Below are positions 17,519-25,489 of a stretch of DNA of 64,000 nucleotides, in pieces (the stretch's first letter is position 1; each line of letters begins with the position of its first letter). Made by a program: the position numbers and the translations under genes. The notes under the pieces were generated by a model. That model saw nothing but the letters and a program-made list of their open reading frames with translations. It did no database searches and had not been told where the DNA came from. The DNA comes from Micromonospora matsumotoense (GTDB lineage Bacteria; Actinomycetota; Actinomycetes; Mycobacteriales; Micromonosporaceae): the NCBI RefSeq assembly GCF_900091525.1, contig NZ_FMCU01000003.1:558001-622000 (forward strand), in the 5' to 3' direction.

Positions 17519-17772
17519 ACTCTGAGCGACAGAGCCGTCGACCCCACCTCAACCCACTCGACCCCTTTGCTCTGCTGCCACCCAGGCGACAGGCACCGGG
17601 AGTAACCGGTTGGCGTGACAACCGACCACACCGCCGAGCCGAACTCACCAGCTCAGTCGCCCGTCGCGCCCAGGGCAGCAGAGCAAAGGGGCTGAAGGTG
17701 ACATGAGGGGGGTGGACTGGCAATCGCGGAGAGTGACCGCCCTCGGCAGCAGGGGCCGATGTCACTCAGAGT
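17519..17772. repeat. Nested inverted-repeat element, about 254 bp
   Basis: The inner arms CCCCTTTGCTCTGCTGCC (17562-17579) and its exact inverse (17674-17691) are 18 bp with no mismatch. The outer arms 17519-17531 and 17760-17772 match at 12 of 13 positions; the odd pair can be G-U in RNA. The element is less GC-rich than its surroundings and carries no credible ORF. The whole gene-free stretch 17411-17838 has no other recognised feature. It could be a miniature mobile element or a structured transcript. No clear target-site duplication is seen. Confidence 0.6.
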
Positions 17773-17838
17773 TGGATTGCGGCGGCGAGGGGCGAAAAGC
17801 TGTGGCAGCCGGTTCGACGGGTGCCTACGCTCGCGGGC

Positions 17839-17928
17839 ATGTCTGACCTTGCCCCATCGTGTCGTCCCACCAGCATGCCGCCCGACGCCGGAGTGCGGCG
17901 ACCGGGGGCGGGGTGGCGCGGGTGCTGA
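17839..17928 (+). CDS. Leaderless upstream ORF overlapping the GNAT gene start
   Basis: 29 codons (MSDLAPSCRPTSMPPDAGVR, then RPGAGWRGC). The ATG stands 7 bases after TACGCT (17826-17831), the leaderless pattern common in this window. The TGA (17926-17928) overlaps the GTG (17922) proposed for the acetyltransferase. Either this is a regulatory uORF that feeds ribosomes to the next gene, or a frameshift has separated the original N-terminus. Codon choice is mixed. Confidence 0.4.
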   Translation: MSDLAPSCRPTSMPPDAGVRRPGAGWRGC

Positions 17929-18818
17929 TCCGTACCGCTCGACCGGACGACGCGCCGGGGGTGGTGGCGCTGCGGTCGCTGGTCCATCCGTACCTGGTGC
18001 GGGGCGTCGCGTCGACCCGACAGATGATCGCCCAACCACCGGACGGCGAGGACTGGGCCGCCTGGGTCGCCGAGACGGACGGGCAGGTCGTCGGCTGGGC
18101 CTCGGCATACCGGAACGTCGAGACCTCGGAGCCGGACTTCGGGGAGATCTCCACCCTGCACGTGCACCCGGAGCATCGGGGCCGGGGCACCGGAACGGCG
18201 CTGCTCACCACCGCCCTGGCACACCTGAGGTCCCTCCGCGCCCGCCGGGTACGGACCTGGGCGCAGACCGACTCGCTGCCGTACGCCCGTCGGCACGGGT
18301 TCATCCCGAGCCGGGAGCTGCGCTACTCGGCGCTCGACCTCCACCAGGCTCCGCCGATGCCCGAGCCACCCGCCGGGGTTCGCCTGCTCCCGATCACCGG
18401 ACTCGATCCGTACCAGATCTATCTTCTCGACGTGGCCGCCGCCACGGACGAGCCGGGGGACGTGCCGGTGGATGCGACCAGCTACTCCTACTGGCGGTTC
18501 GCGTCCTGGGACAACCCGGGTCTGGACCGGGACGCCAGCACGGTCGCCGAGATGGACGGCGCGTTGGTCGCGCTCAGCCTGGTCAAGCGGGACGGCGACC
18601 GGATGTGGTCCGACTTCACCGCGACCCGGCCGGAATACCGGGGCCGGGGGCTGGCCCGGCTGACCAAGCAGGCCGCGCTACACCGGGCCGCCGGCCGCGG
18701 GGTACAGACGGCCTACACCTCGAACGACGAGGCCAACGCGCCGATGCTGGCGATCAACCTCCGCCTCGGCTACCGACCGGTGGCGTCCGGCTGGTCCTGC
18801 CTGCACGAACTGCGCTGA
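17922..18818 (+). CDS. Tandem GNAT N-acetyltransferase
   Basis: 298 residues with two GNAT halves. The first runs from LIRTARPDDAPGVVALRSLV and holds the acetyl-CoA motif A as HPEHRGRGTGTALLTTAL. The second holds ATRPEYRGRGLARLTKQAAL and AINLRLGYRPVASGWSCLHE. The duplicated layout is like MshD and Eis-type relatives, but the substrate is unknown. The start is uncertain: GTGs at 17859, 17913 and 17922 are in frame. I prefer 17922, where the fold begins and which overlaps the uORF stop. It is convergent with the EI24 gene. Confidence 0.82.
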   Translation: MLIRTARPDDAPGVVALRSLVHPYLVRGVASTRQMIAQPPDGEDWAAWVAETDGQVVGWASAYRNVETSEPDFGEISTLHVHPEHRGRGTGTALLTTALAHLRSLRARRVRTWAQTDSLPYARRHGFIPSRELRYSALDLHQAPPMPEPPAGVRLLPITGLDPYQIYLLDVAAATDEPGDVPVDATSYSYWRFASWDNPGLDRDASTVAEMDGALVALSLVKRDGDRMWSDFTATRPEYRGRGLARLTKQAALHRAAGRGVQTAYTSNDEANAPMLAINLRLGYRPVASGWSCLHELR

Positions 18819-18877
18819 GAGGCCCGACCGCGACGGCGGGCCGCCCACCATGGTCACGCCGTCGGCCGACCGCCGGC

Positions 18878-19672
18878 TCAGCTCTCGTCGATGTGCTGGC
18901 CCAGCGACCGGCGGGCGAGCAGCGCGGCCCCGGCCACGGCGGCCGGCATGACCAGCACCGCGCCCAGCGGGATCAGGAAGCAGAGGAAGACCGCCACGCC
19001 GAAGCCGAGCGAGGTGGCCCGGTCCGCCTTCAACCTGGCCCGGCGGTCCGGCAGCCGCAGCCCGCGCCGGGAGAACGGCGCCCCGACCAGCTCCACGGCG
19101 AGCAGCCAGCCACCCACCGCCGCGCCGATCACCGGCACCACGGTCTGCCCGACCACCGGGATGAAACCGGCCGCGAAGAGCGGGATGCCGAACAGCACCG
19201 AGAGCCCGACCAGCCGCAGCGAGTCGACGATGCTGCGCCGCAACGACGCCCCGAACGGCACCTCCACCGCGCCCGGGGTGCCGCCGAGCCGGTCCTCCAC
19301 CCGCTCGGAGATCTTCTCGTAGAACGGGTCCCCGATGACCAGGGTGACCGCGGTGAAGCCGACCACGGTGAGCAGCCCGCCCAGCCCGAGGAAGGCCAGC
19401 CCGGCGATCACCCGGACCAGGCTGCGCGCAGTGCCCGACCAGTCGTCGGCGAACGGGGTCACCCACGCCGCCAACTCGTCCACGAAGTAGACCAGGGTGG
19501 CGAACGCGGTGACGAAGAGCACGGCGGACAGCAGCGCCGGCACCACGCCGAGCAGCATCAGCCCCGGGCTGCGTACATAGAGGCCGAGGCCACGCACGAG
19601 CAGGCCCACACCGCCGAAGAAGCGGCGGGCGACGCCGGTGACCGGCGCGGCGATGGTACGGGGTCCGTTCAC
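18878..19672 (-). CDS. EI24/CysZ-like membrane protein
   Basis: 264 residues with about five hydrophobic segments, among them SPGLMLLGVVPALLSAVLFV, GLGGLLTVVGFTAVTLVIGD and LGFGVAVFLCFLIPLGAVLV. The motif DPFYEKISERVEDRLGG after the third helix is typical of the EI24 domain family that includes the sulfate permease CysZ. A sulfate-transport role here is not established. TAGGCT (19686-19681) with an 8-base gap supports the GTG at 19672. The frame stays open for another kilobase antisense to the next gene, which I reject as coding. Confidence 0.85.
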   Translation of the reverse strand: MNGPRTIAAPVTGVARRFFGGVGLLVRGLGLYVRSPGLMLLGVVPALLSAVLFVTAFATLVYFVDELAAWVTPFADDWSGTARSLVRVIAGLAFLGLGGLLTVVGFTAVTLVIGDPFYEKISERVEDRLGGTPGAVEVPFGASLRRSIVDSLRLVGLSVLFGIPLFAAGFIPVVGQTVVPVIGAAVGGWLLAVELVGAPFSRRGLRLPDRRARLKADRATSLGFGVAVFLCFLIPLGAVLVMPAAVAGAALLARRSLGQHIDES

Positions 19673-19756
19673 GACCGCAGAGCCTACTGGCCGGAGACCA
19701 CCCCCACCGGGCACCCGGTGGTGCCGGTCGGCCGGTCGGGCCGGCAGGATGCGGGG

Positions 19757-20749
19757 GTGCGCGCCTCCCGGTTGATCTCCCTGGTGCTGCTGTTGCAGTC
19801 CCGCGAGACGATGACCGCCGCCGAACTCTCCCGTGAGCTGGAGGTTTCCGAACGGACCGTCTACCGGGACGTGTTGGCGCTCTCCGCCGCCGGGGTGCCG
19901 GTCTATGCCGACCGGGGACGGGCCGGGGGTTACCGGCTGCTCGGCGGCTACCGGACCCGGCTGACCGGGCTGACCCGGGACGAGGCGGAGGCGCTCTTCC
20001 TCACCGGCCTGCCCGGCCCCGCCGGTGACCTGGGGTTGGCCGACGCGGTGGCGTCCGCCGAGCTGAAGGTGCTCGCCGCGTTGCCACCGAGCCTGCGCGA
20101 CGCCCCGGCACGGACCGGCCAGCGGTTCCACCTGGACGTGCCGGGCTGGTTCCGCGAGTCCGCCCCACCCCGCTGGCTGACCGAGCTGGCCCGGGCGGTG
20201 TGGCGGGACGGGGTGGTCGCGCTGCGGTACCGGCGCGGCGACCGGGAGGTGACCCGCCGGGTCGAGGCGTACGGGCTGGTGCTCAAGAGCGGCACCTGGT
20301 ATCTCGTGGGCCGGGTCGGCGACACGATGCGCACCTACCGGGTGGACCGGGTGCGCGACGTCGTCGCCGACCCGGCGACCTTCACCCGGGAGGACGGCTT
20401 CGACCTGGGCGGCTACTGGCGGGAGCAGGCCGAGGCGTTCCTGCGGGAGATGCTCGCCGCACGGATCACCGTCCGGGTCAGCCCCGCCGGTCTGCGCCGG
20501 CTCCGCTTCCTCGCCGACACCCCCTTCGCGTACGAGGAGGCGGTGGCCGCCGCCGGCACACCCGACGGGCAGGGCTGGGTGGTGACCCGGCTGCCCGTCG
20601 AGTCCGTCGAGGTGGCGTACCCGCAACTGCTCGGCCTCGGCCCCGAGGTGGAGGTGCTCGACCCACCGCAACTGCGTGCCCTGCTCGCCGACGCGGCGGC
20701 CCGCACGGCCGCCCGCTACGGCGTCGACCCGGACCACCCGCCCCGCTGA
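19757..20749 (+). CDS. WYL-domain transcriptional regulator (DeoR/YafY type)
   Basis: 330 residues. The N-terminal winged HTH (SRLISLVLLLQSRETMTAAE, then LEVSERTVYRDVLALSAAGV) is followed by a WYL domain (RRVEAYGLVLKSGTWYLVGR), which in relatives senses nucleic acids or nucleotides, and a C-terminal WCX segment. GTG at 19757 is supported by homology; CAGGAT lies 6 bases upstream. The divergent EI24 gene and the convergent SDR give no firm target. Confidence 0.88.
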   Translation: MRASRLISLVLLLQSRETMTAAELSRELEVSERTVYRDVLALSAAGVPVYADRGRAGGYRLLGGYRTRLTGLTRDEAEALFLTGLPGPAGDLGLADAVASAELKVLAALPPSLRDAPARTGQRFHLDVPGWFRESAPPRWLTELARAVWRDGVVALRYRRGDREVTRRVEAYGLVLKSGTWYLVGRVGDTMRTYRVDRVRDVVADPATFTREDGFDLGGYWREQAEAFLREMLAARITVRVSPAGLRRLRFLADTPFAYEEAVAAAGTPDGQGWVVTRLPVESVEVAYPQLLGLGPEVEVLDPPQLRALLADAAARTAARYGVDPDHPPR

Positions 20750-20779
20750 CGGCACGCGGGCGACCGGGCCGACGAGTCG

Positions 20780-21697
20780 TCAGCGGTAGCCGGTGACGTC
20801 GGCGGGCCGGTCGGTCTCGACCACGTCGGTGAGATAGCGGAAGGCGTCCGGCCGGCTGCCGTCGAGGTCGGTGAAGCCGTACACCTGGGCCAGTTCGCCG
20901 GCCGAGACGGACGCCTGGTTCCAACGGGCCCGGTCCTCGGCGGCGGCCAGTGCGGCGACCGCCCGCCCGACGAAGGCCGGGGTCTCCGAGATGAGGAAGT
21001 GCGGGTCCTTCGCCGCGCCGTCGCGCCAGGTCTGCTCGGTCACCCCGAAGTGCTCCAGCATCGCCTCGGAGCGAATCCAGCCGGGGGTGAGTGCCACCGC
21101 CGTGCACCCGTGCGGTTCCAGCTCGTGCCCCCAGCTGTACGCGAGCCGGGTCACCGACACCTTCGCCAGGTCGTAGAAGACCGACAGCCGGTAGTGCGTG
21201 TCGTTGTACGCCCGGGTACCGTCGCCGATCTCGACGACCAGGCCGCCGGGACGGCGGATCAGCAGCGGCAGCGCGAAGTGGCTGGTGATGATGTGGGTGT
21301 CCACCGCCAGCCGCAGGGTGCGGAACCCGGCGTCCAGCGGCTGCTCCCAGACCGGCTTCTCCCAGGTGATCATGGGATCGGCGCCCCAGATGTCGTTGAC
21401 CAGCACGTCGAGCCGGCCCTGTTCGGCGTCGATCCGGGCCACCAGGTCACGGACCTGGTCGGGCACCAGGTGGTCGACCCGTACCGCGATGCCGGTGCCT
21501 CCGGCGGCGGTGACCAGCTCGGCGGTCTCCTCGATGGTCTCCGGGCGGTCCAGCTCGGAGCGGCCGGCCCGGCTGCTGCGCCCGGTGGCGTAGACCGTCG
21601 CCCCGGCCGCGCCGAGCTGGACCGCGATCTGCCGGCCCGCGCCCCGGGTCGCGCCGGCCACCAGCGCGACCTTTCCTTCCAGCGGTGTCGTCGTCAT
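20780..21697 (-). CDS. SDR family oxidoreductase
   Basis: 305 residues. GATRGAGRQIAVQLGAAGAT is the cofactor motif (a GAG variant of the usual GIG), and VRVDHLVPDQVRDLVARIDA, a modified NDIWGAD in place of NNAG, and YDLAKVSVTRLAYSWGHELE with the catalytic Tyr/Lys follow. The C-terminal extension (about residues 240-305, ending DRPADVTGYR) matches a subgroup I recall without a named substrate. ATG at 21697; the frame to 21775 overlaps the divergent nucleotidyltransferase promoter. Confidence 0.85.
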   Translation of the reverse strand: MTTTPLEGKVALVAGATRGAGRQIAVQLGAAGATVYATGRSSRAGRSELDRPETIEETAELVTAAGGTGIAVRVDHLVPDQVRDLVARIDAEQGRLDVLVNDIWGADPMITWEKPVWEQPLDAGFRTLRLAVDTHIITSHFALPLLIRRPGGLVVEIGDGTRAYNDTHYRLSVFYDLAKVSVTRLAYSWGHELEPHGCTAVALTPGWIRSEAMLEHFGVTEQTWRDGAAKDPHFLISETPAFVGRAVAALAAAEDRARWNQASVSAGELAQVYGFTDLDGSRPDAFRYLTDVVETDRPADVTGYR

Positions 21698-21773
21698 ACC
21701 GTCGAGGGTGTCAGCGATACCTGACAACCGAAGTCCGGTTTCGCGCAACGGTTCCGTCCGGCATGCTCCCGAC

Positions 21774-22466
21774 ATGCACCTGTTGCTCTCCGGGATCGTC
21801 GGCTCGGTCGCCTACGGGCTGGCCGGCCCCGGCTCCGACGTGGACCGGATCGGTGTCTTCGCCGCCCCGACGGTGGCCTTCCACGGCCTGCGGCCACCCC
21901 GGGAGTCGGTGGTCAGCACCGACCCGGACGTCACCCTGCACGAGGCCGGCAAGTACGCCCGGCTGGCGCTGAGCGGCAACCCGACCGCCACAGAGCTGAT
22001 CTGGCTGCCCGCCGACTGCTACGAGACCCGCACGGACCTCGGTGACCGCCTGATCGCCATCCGGTCGGCGTTCCTCAGCGCACCGCGCGTCCGCGACGCC
22101 TACCTCGGGTATGCGAGTCAGCAGTTCCGCAAGCTGACCACCCGCGACTCGACGGTGGGCGGCCGGCGGCGCTCGGCCAAACATGCCCGGCACCTGGCCC
22201 GGCTGCTGCACCAGGGGCGGACCCTCTACGCCACCGGCGTGCTGGAGATCAGGCTGGCGGACCCGGCGTGGTTCCGGGCGTTCGGCGAACGGGTCGCGGG
22301 CGGCGCGCTGGCCGAGGCGGAGCTGCTGGTCGCCGAGGCGGAACGGGACTTCGCCCGGCTCCGCACCCCGCTGCCCGACCGGCCGGACGAGGCACCGGTG
22401 GAGCGTTGGTTACGCGACGTCCGCGCCGCGCACCTGCCGACGCCGGGGCACGACGTCAGTCGTTGA
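21774..22466 (+). CDS. Predicted nucleotidyltransferase (YcgL/DNA polymerase beta superfamily)
   Basis: 230 residues. The N-terminal SGIVGSVAYGLAGPGSDVDR is the GS-x-A-Y-G ... SDxD active-site pattern of minimal nucleotidyltransferases related to bacterial YcgL-like proteins. Helical regions follow (KHARHLARLLHQGRTLYATG). The substrate is unknown. CATGCT with a 6-base gap precedes the ATG at 21774. An earlier in-frame ATG-type start at 21708 would run into the divergent SDR promoter. The last 11 bases overlap the convergent hydrolase gene. Confidence 0.8.
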   Translation: MHLLLSGIVGSVAYGLAGPGSDVDRIGVFAAPTVAFHGLRPPRESVVSTDPDVTLHEAGKYARLALSGNPTATELIWLPADCYETRTDLGDRLIAIRSAFLSAPRVRDAYLGYASQQFRKLTTRDSTVGGRRRSAKHARHLARLLHQGRTLYATGVLEIRLADPAWFRAFGERVAGGALAEAELLVAEAERDFARLRTPLPDRPDEAPVERWLRDVRAAHLPTPGHDVSR

Positions 22467-23343
22467 GGAAGCTGGAGATCCGTTCCCGCACGTCGGCGCG
22501 ATCGGTCCAGGCGAACCCGGGGCGGTCGTAGACGTGCAGGGTGGCGTGGGGCAGCGCGGCGGCCAGCTCGGCGGCGATGTGGGTGGGGTGCAGGTCGTCC
22601 CCGACGCAGCCGATCACCAGGGCCGGCGCGGTCACCCCGGCCAGGGCGGTGGCGTCCGGCAGCGGGGACTGTTCCGGCAGGTCGGCCAGGCCGGGGGCGA
22701 GGCCGTCGCGGAGCAGCTGGTCGAGTCGTTGACGCAGGTACGCCCAACCTGCCGGGGTGTTGCGTACCGACGGCGGCAGCTCCAGGGCGACCACGTCCGC
22801 CACGGCCGAGGCGTCGCCGCCGGCCACCGCGTCGAGCAGGTCGCTCAGTCGTTGCTGGGCGATCGGGCCACGCGGCCGGTCGAGGGCGGCGGGCAGCAGG
22901 AAGACCAGCTTCTCGAAGCGGTCCGGGCTCTCGACGAGCAGCCGGCAGAGCGCGCCCGCGCCGAGGCTGGCCCCGAACGCCCGGGTGGCGCCGCTGAGAT
23001 CCGCCACCGCCCGCAGGTCACGGGCCAGGTCGAGGTAGCTCCACGGGCCGGGCGGCGCGTCGGAGCGGCCGTGCCCCCGGAACTGGAAGAAGACCCGCCG
23101 GCCGGTGACCGCGCTGCCGAACGGACGGGTGGTGGCGATGCCGTTGCCGAACCCGTGGGCGAACACGGTGACCGGGTCACCGACGCCGGTGACCAGCCGT
23201 TCCAGCTGTACGTCGTGCGGGGTGGCGACCAGTTCGGTCTCCGGTTCCGGCAGGGCGGGTCGCCCGGTACGCGGTGCGCCGGGGCCGGGGCCCCAGGTGC
23301 GGGGCCCGCCGTCCGGCGGTGGCGGCCAGCGGAAACCCCTCAC
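22456..23343 (-). CDS. Alpha/beta hydrolase
   Basis: 295 residues. FAHGFGNGIATTRPF supplies the oxyanion region, FFQFRGHGRSDAPPG follows, the nucleophile is the Ser of AFGASLGAGALCRLL, and the acid is probably in VIGCVGDDLHPTHI. The catalytic His is not obvious in the usual place near the C-terminus, so activity is uncertain. Its ATG (23343-23341) overlaps the stop of the DUF2516 gene (ATGA), so the two are translated together. The first 45 residues are Pro/Gly-rich and may not be conserved. Confidence 0.8.
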   Translation of the reverse strand: MRGFRWPPPPDGGPRTWGPGPGAPRTGRPALPEPETELVATPHDVQLERLVTGVGDPVTVFAHGFGNGIATTRPFGSAVTGRRVFFQFRGHGRSDAPPGPWSYLDLARDLRAVADLSGATRAFGASLGAGALCRLLVESPDRFEKLVFLLPAALDRPRGPIAQQRLSDLLDAVAGGDASAVADVVALELPPSVRNTPAGWAYLRQRLDQLLRDGLAPGLADLPEQSPLPDATALAGVTAPALVIGCVGDDLHPTHIAAELAAALPHATLHVYDRPGFAWTDRADVRERISSFLND

Positions 23344-23654
23344 CAGAACCCTTTGCCGTCGTGCAGGTCGCGCAGTCCGACCCGGACGTCCAGCAGGTAG
23401 ATCAGGCCGGCGGCGATGCCGATCAGGCCGAAGATGCTCAGCGCGCCGAAACCGAGCAGGGTGAGCAGCATGCAGACAGCCAGGATGGCGATCCAGCCAC
23501 CCTTGGGGAGGGTGCCGATGGCGGGAAAGGCGTCCGAGCGCTGGGTGAACGCGTGCACCAGCGAGATGCCCTGCACAGCCAGGGCGAACACGAGCAGGAT
23601 CAGATCGATCACGTAGACGAGGTGGAACACGAAGATCGGCGCGGCGATGGCCAT
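23340..23654 (-). CDS. DUF2516 family small membrane protein
   Basis: 104 residues with three or four hydrophobic segments (VFHLVYVIDLILLVFALAVQ; GGWIAILAVCMLLTLLGFGA; GLIGIAAGLIYLLDVRVGLR) and a short charged tail ending DLHDGKGFW. It matches the actinobacterial DUF2516 protein found after hbhA (Rv0476-like in Mycobacterium, from memory). ATGs at 23666 and 23654 compete; TATGCT (23667-23662) with a 7-base gap favours a leaderless start at 23654. Function unknown. Confidence 0.82.
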   Translation of the reverse strand: MAIAAPIFVFHLVYVIDLILLVFALAVQGISLVHAFTQRSDAFPAIGTLPKGGWIAILAVCMLLTLLGFGALSIFGLIGIAAGLIYLLDVRVGLRDLHDGKGFW

Positions 23655-23724
23655 GCCGGCCAGCATATGCCGACGGCCCCGGAAACGTCCGTCAGGACGC
23701 CCCCGGGGCCGGTGCCGGCAACGG

Positions 23725-24522
23725 TCACTCGGCGGCCGGGCGGGTCCGCTTCGTGGTCTTCGGCTGCTTCGCCGCCGGATCGGTGGCAGCGGGCTTGGCA
23801 GCGGCCTTGCCCGCCGCCGGCTTGGCAGCGGCCGGCTTGGTCGTGGCCTTGGTGACCCGGGTCCGGGTGACCTTGGCGGCGGTCGGCTTGGCCTCGACGA
23901 CCTCGGCCACGTCCGCCGGGGTCGGCGTGTGGTCCGGGGCGACCTGCGCCACGTCCGCCGGGGTCGGGGTCCGGTCCTGGGTGGCCACGGCCTGCGCCCC
24001 GGCCGGGACGGTGGCGTCGGTCGCCTCGATGTCGGCGTTGACGGTCTCGGCGGCCTCCAGCACCCCGGCACCGACCACCCGCTCACCACGGGCGATCAAC
24101 GCGCCGTACGCGGCCAGCGCCCGTTCCTGGGCCGCCTGCGCCCCGGCGAGCACCACGGCGGCGTTGCGGGTGGCGGCACCGCGCAGCTTGTCCAGGTCCA
24201 GCTCGGTCCGCAGCTTCTCCAGATCCAGCTCGGCGCGCAGCTTGTCCAGGTTCAGCTCGGCCGGGGTGGCCTTGTCACGCAGGCCGGTCGCGGTCAGGTT
24301 GGCCGTCCGGAAGGTCTCGGTGGCCTTCTGCCGCAGCTCGACTCCGGTGACGACGGCCCGGCCGCCCCACTCGGCGGCGACCTTGGTGCCGTCGGCGACG
24401 ACCCGGTTGCCCAGCTCGCTCACCACGGTCGGGAGCTTGCGTAGCTGCTGGAAGGCCAACTCCCCGGCGCCGGCGGCGGCGTAGAGCGGGGCCGGAATGC
24501 GGTTGGTCTTCGGCTGGGTCAT
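23725..24522 (-). CDS. HbhA-like protein (heparin-binding hemagglutinin family)
   Basis: 265 residues. The N-terminal two thirds are helical, coiled-coil-prone and rich in heptad-like LDKLRAELDLEKLRTELDL repeats (about residues 92-112). The C-terminal third is Ala/Pro/Lys/Thr-rich (repeats of AAKPA and TKPAA), like the Lys-rich tail of mycobacterial HbhA. In Mycobacterium the protein binds heparan sulfate and membranes; here a cell-envelope or lipid-organising role is only inferred. Its ATG overlaps the XRE gene stop (ATGA). Confidence 0.75.
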   Translation of the reverse strand: MTQPKTNRIPAPLYAAAGAGELAFQQLRKLPTVVSELGNRVVADGTKVAAEWGGRAVVTGVELRQKATETFRTANLTATGLRDKATPAELNLDKLRAELDLEKLRTELDLDKLRGAATRNAAVVLAGAQAAQERALAAYGALIARGERVVGAGVLEAAETVNADIEATDATVPAGAQAVATQDRTPTPADVAQVAPDHTPTPADVAEVVEAKPTAAKVTRTRVTKATTKPAAAKPAAGKAAAKPAATDPAAKQPKTTKRTRPAAE

Positions 24523-25379
24523 GACAACTCCTCCTCGGCCGCTCCGGCGGCCTTGCTGTTGCTGGTCGTGGACGCGGCATCCGCCAAGCTGTCACGGGTG
24601 CCGGTGGCGGGTGCGGTGCGCGCCTCGCCGGTGGCGGTCCTGGTGGCCGCCCCGCCGGTCGCGGGGGCGGGAGCAGTGCCCGCCTCGGTGACGGCGACCG
24701 ATTCGAGGACGGCCTCGGTCGGCGTGCCCTCCGGGGTGACCGGTCCGGTGGCGGCCGACGCGACCGTCGCCGCCGCCTCCGTCGGCACGCTCGGAGCCGG
24801 CACGCTCGGAGCCGGCGCGGTCGGTCCGGTGCCGGCGTTCGGCCGGTCCGCCGAAGCGGCGGTCCGATCCGTGACGACCGGCTGATCCGTGATGACCGGC
24901 TGATCGGTGCCCACCTGGTCCGCAACGGGACGCTCCGTGACGGCCGGCTCGTCCGTGACGGCGGGCTCGCTGGTCGCGAGCGCCTCGTCGGTGGTGGGTT
25001 CCGGCGGGGTGGGCCGACCGGCGGTGGCCTCGGTCAGCCGGGTGTTCTCCCGGCGGAAGGTCTCGTAGATCTGGCTGAGCGACTGCTTCTGGGCCATCGT
25101 CAGGTCGGGGTCGATCGCGATGGCGGCGAGCACCCCCTGACCCTCCTTGTCGTCGAGCAGCCCGGCCCGCAGGTACATGGCCGGGGTGGAGACCCGTAAC
25201 GCGCTGGCGAGCTGCTGGAGCACCTCGGCGCTGGGCTTGCGCAGGCCCCGCTCGATCTGACTGAGGTAGGGGTTGCTCACCCCTGCCTGCTCGGCGAGCT
25301 GGCGGAGCGAGATCTTGGCGTTCCGCCGCAGGTCACGGATGAATCCGCCGACGTCGGGTAGATCCTTGGGTGCGGCCAT
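24519..25379 (-). CDS. XRE-family regulator with long acidic Thr/Val/Pro-rich tail
   Basis: 286 residues. The HTH is LRQLAEQAGVSNPYLSQIER (residues about 25-44), followed by a helical stretch to about residue 115 (DPDLTMAQKQSLSQIYETFR). The rest is low complexity, with TDEPAVTERPV- and TDQPVVTD-like repeats and no recognised domain. The head resembles Rv0474 of Mycobacterium, which precedes hbhA there as well. TACCGT (25391-25386) with a 6-base gap supports the ATG at 25379. Repeats upstream suggest autoregulation. Confidence 0.85.
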   Translation of the reverse strand: MAAPKDLPDVGGFIRDLRRNAKISLRQLAEQAGVSNPYLSQIERGLRKPSAEVLQQLASALRVSTPAMYLRAGLLDDKEGQGVLAAIAIDPDLTMAQKQSLSQIYETFRRENTRLTEATAGRPTPPEPTTDEALATSEPAVTDEPAVTERPVADQVGTDQPVITDQPVVTDRTAASADRPNAGTGPTAPAPSVPAPSVPTEAAATVASAATGPVTPEGTPTEAVLESVAVTEAGTAPAPATGGAATRTATGEARTAPATGTRDSLADAASTTSNSKAAGAAEEELS

Positions 25380-25385
25380 GACTCC

Positions 25386-25440
25386 ACGGTAGTCCGCGCT
25401 GCTAGCTCCAGCAAGCAAAACGCTAGCCAGAGTTAGCAAG
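25386..25440 (-). promoter_or_regulatory. Promoter and repeated GCTAGC ... AGCAAG motifs upstream of the XRE operon
   Basis: GCTAGC occurs at 25401-25406 and 25422-25427, and AGCAAG at 25410-25415 and 25435-25440, giving two loosely spaced copies of a GCTAGC ... AGCAAG pattern. The -10 box TACCGT (25391-25386) lies beside them, so a bound protein would cover the promoter of the XRE-HbhA-DUF2516 operon. The XRE protein itself is the natural candidate. The same spacer serves the divergent hydrolase at 25490. Confidence 0.55.
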
Positions 25441-25489
25441 GTTACAAAGTGCGTTGCCGCCAGGGAGGTCCGGTCGTAGCTTGCACGGC

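Noticed and set aside
17759..19756. A 660-codon upstream extension of the WYL regulator
   Set aside because: It runs across the GNAT gene and antisense to EI24; homology to the regulator starts only at 19757.
18878..20755. Extension of the EI24 gene to 625 codons
   Set aside because: The added part is antisense to the WYL gene; a leaderless promoter and the conserved start lie at 19672.
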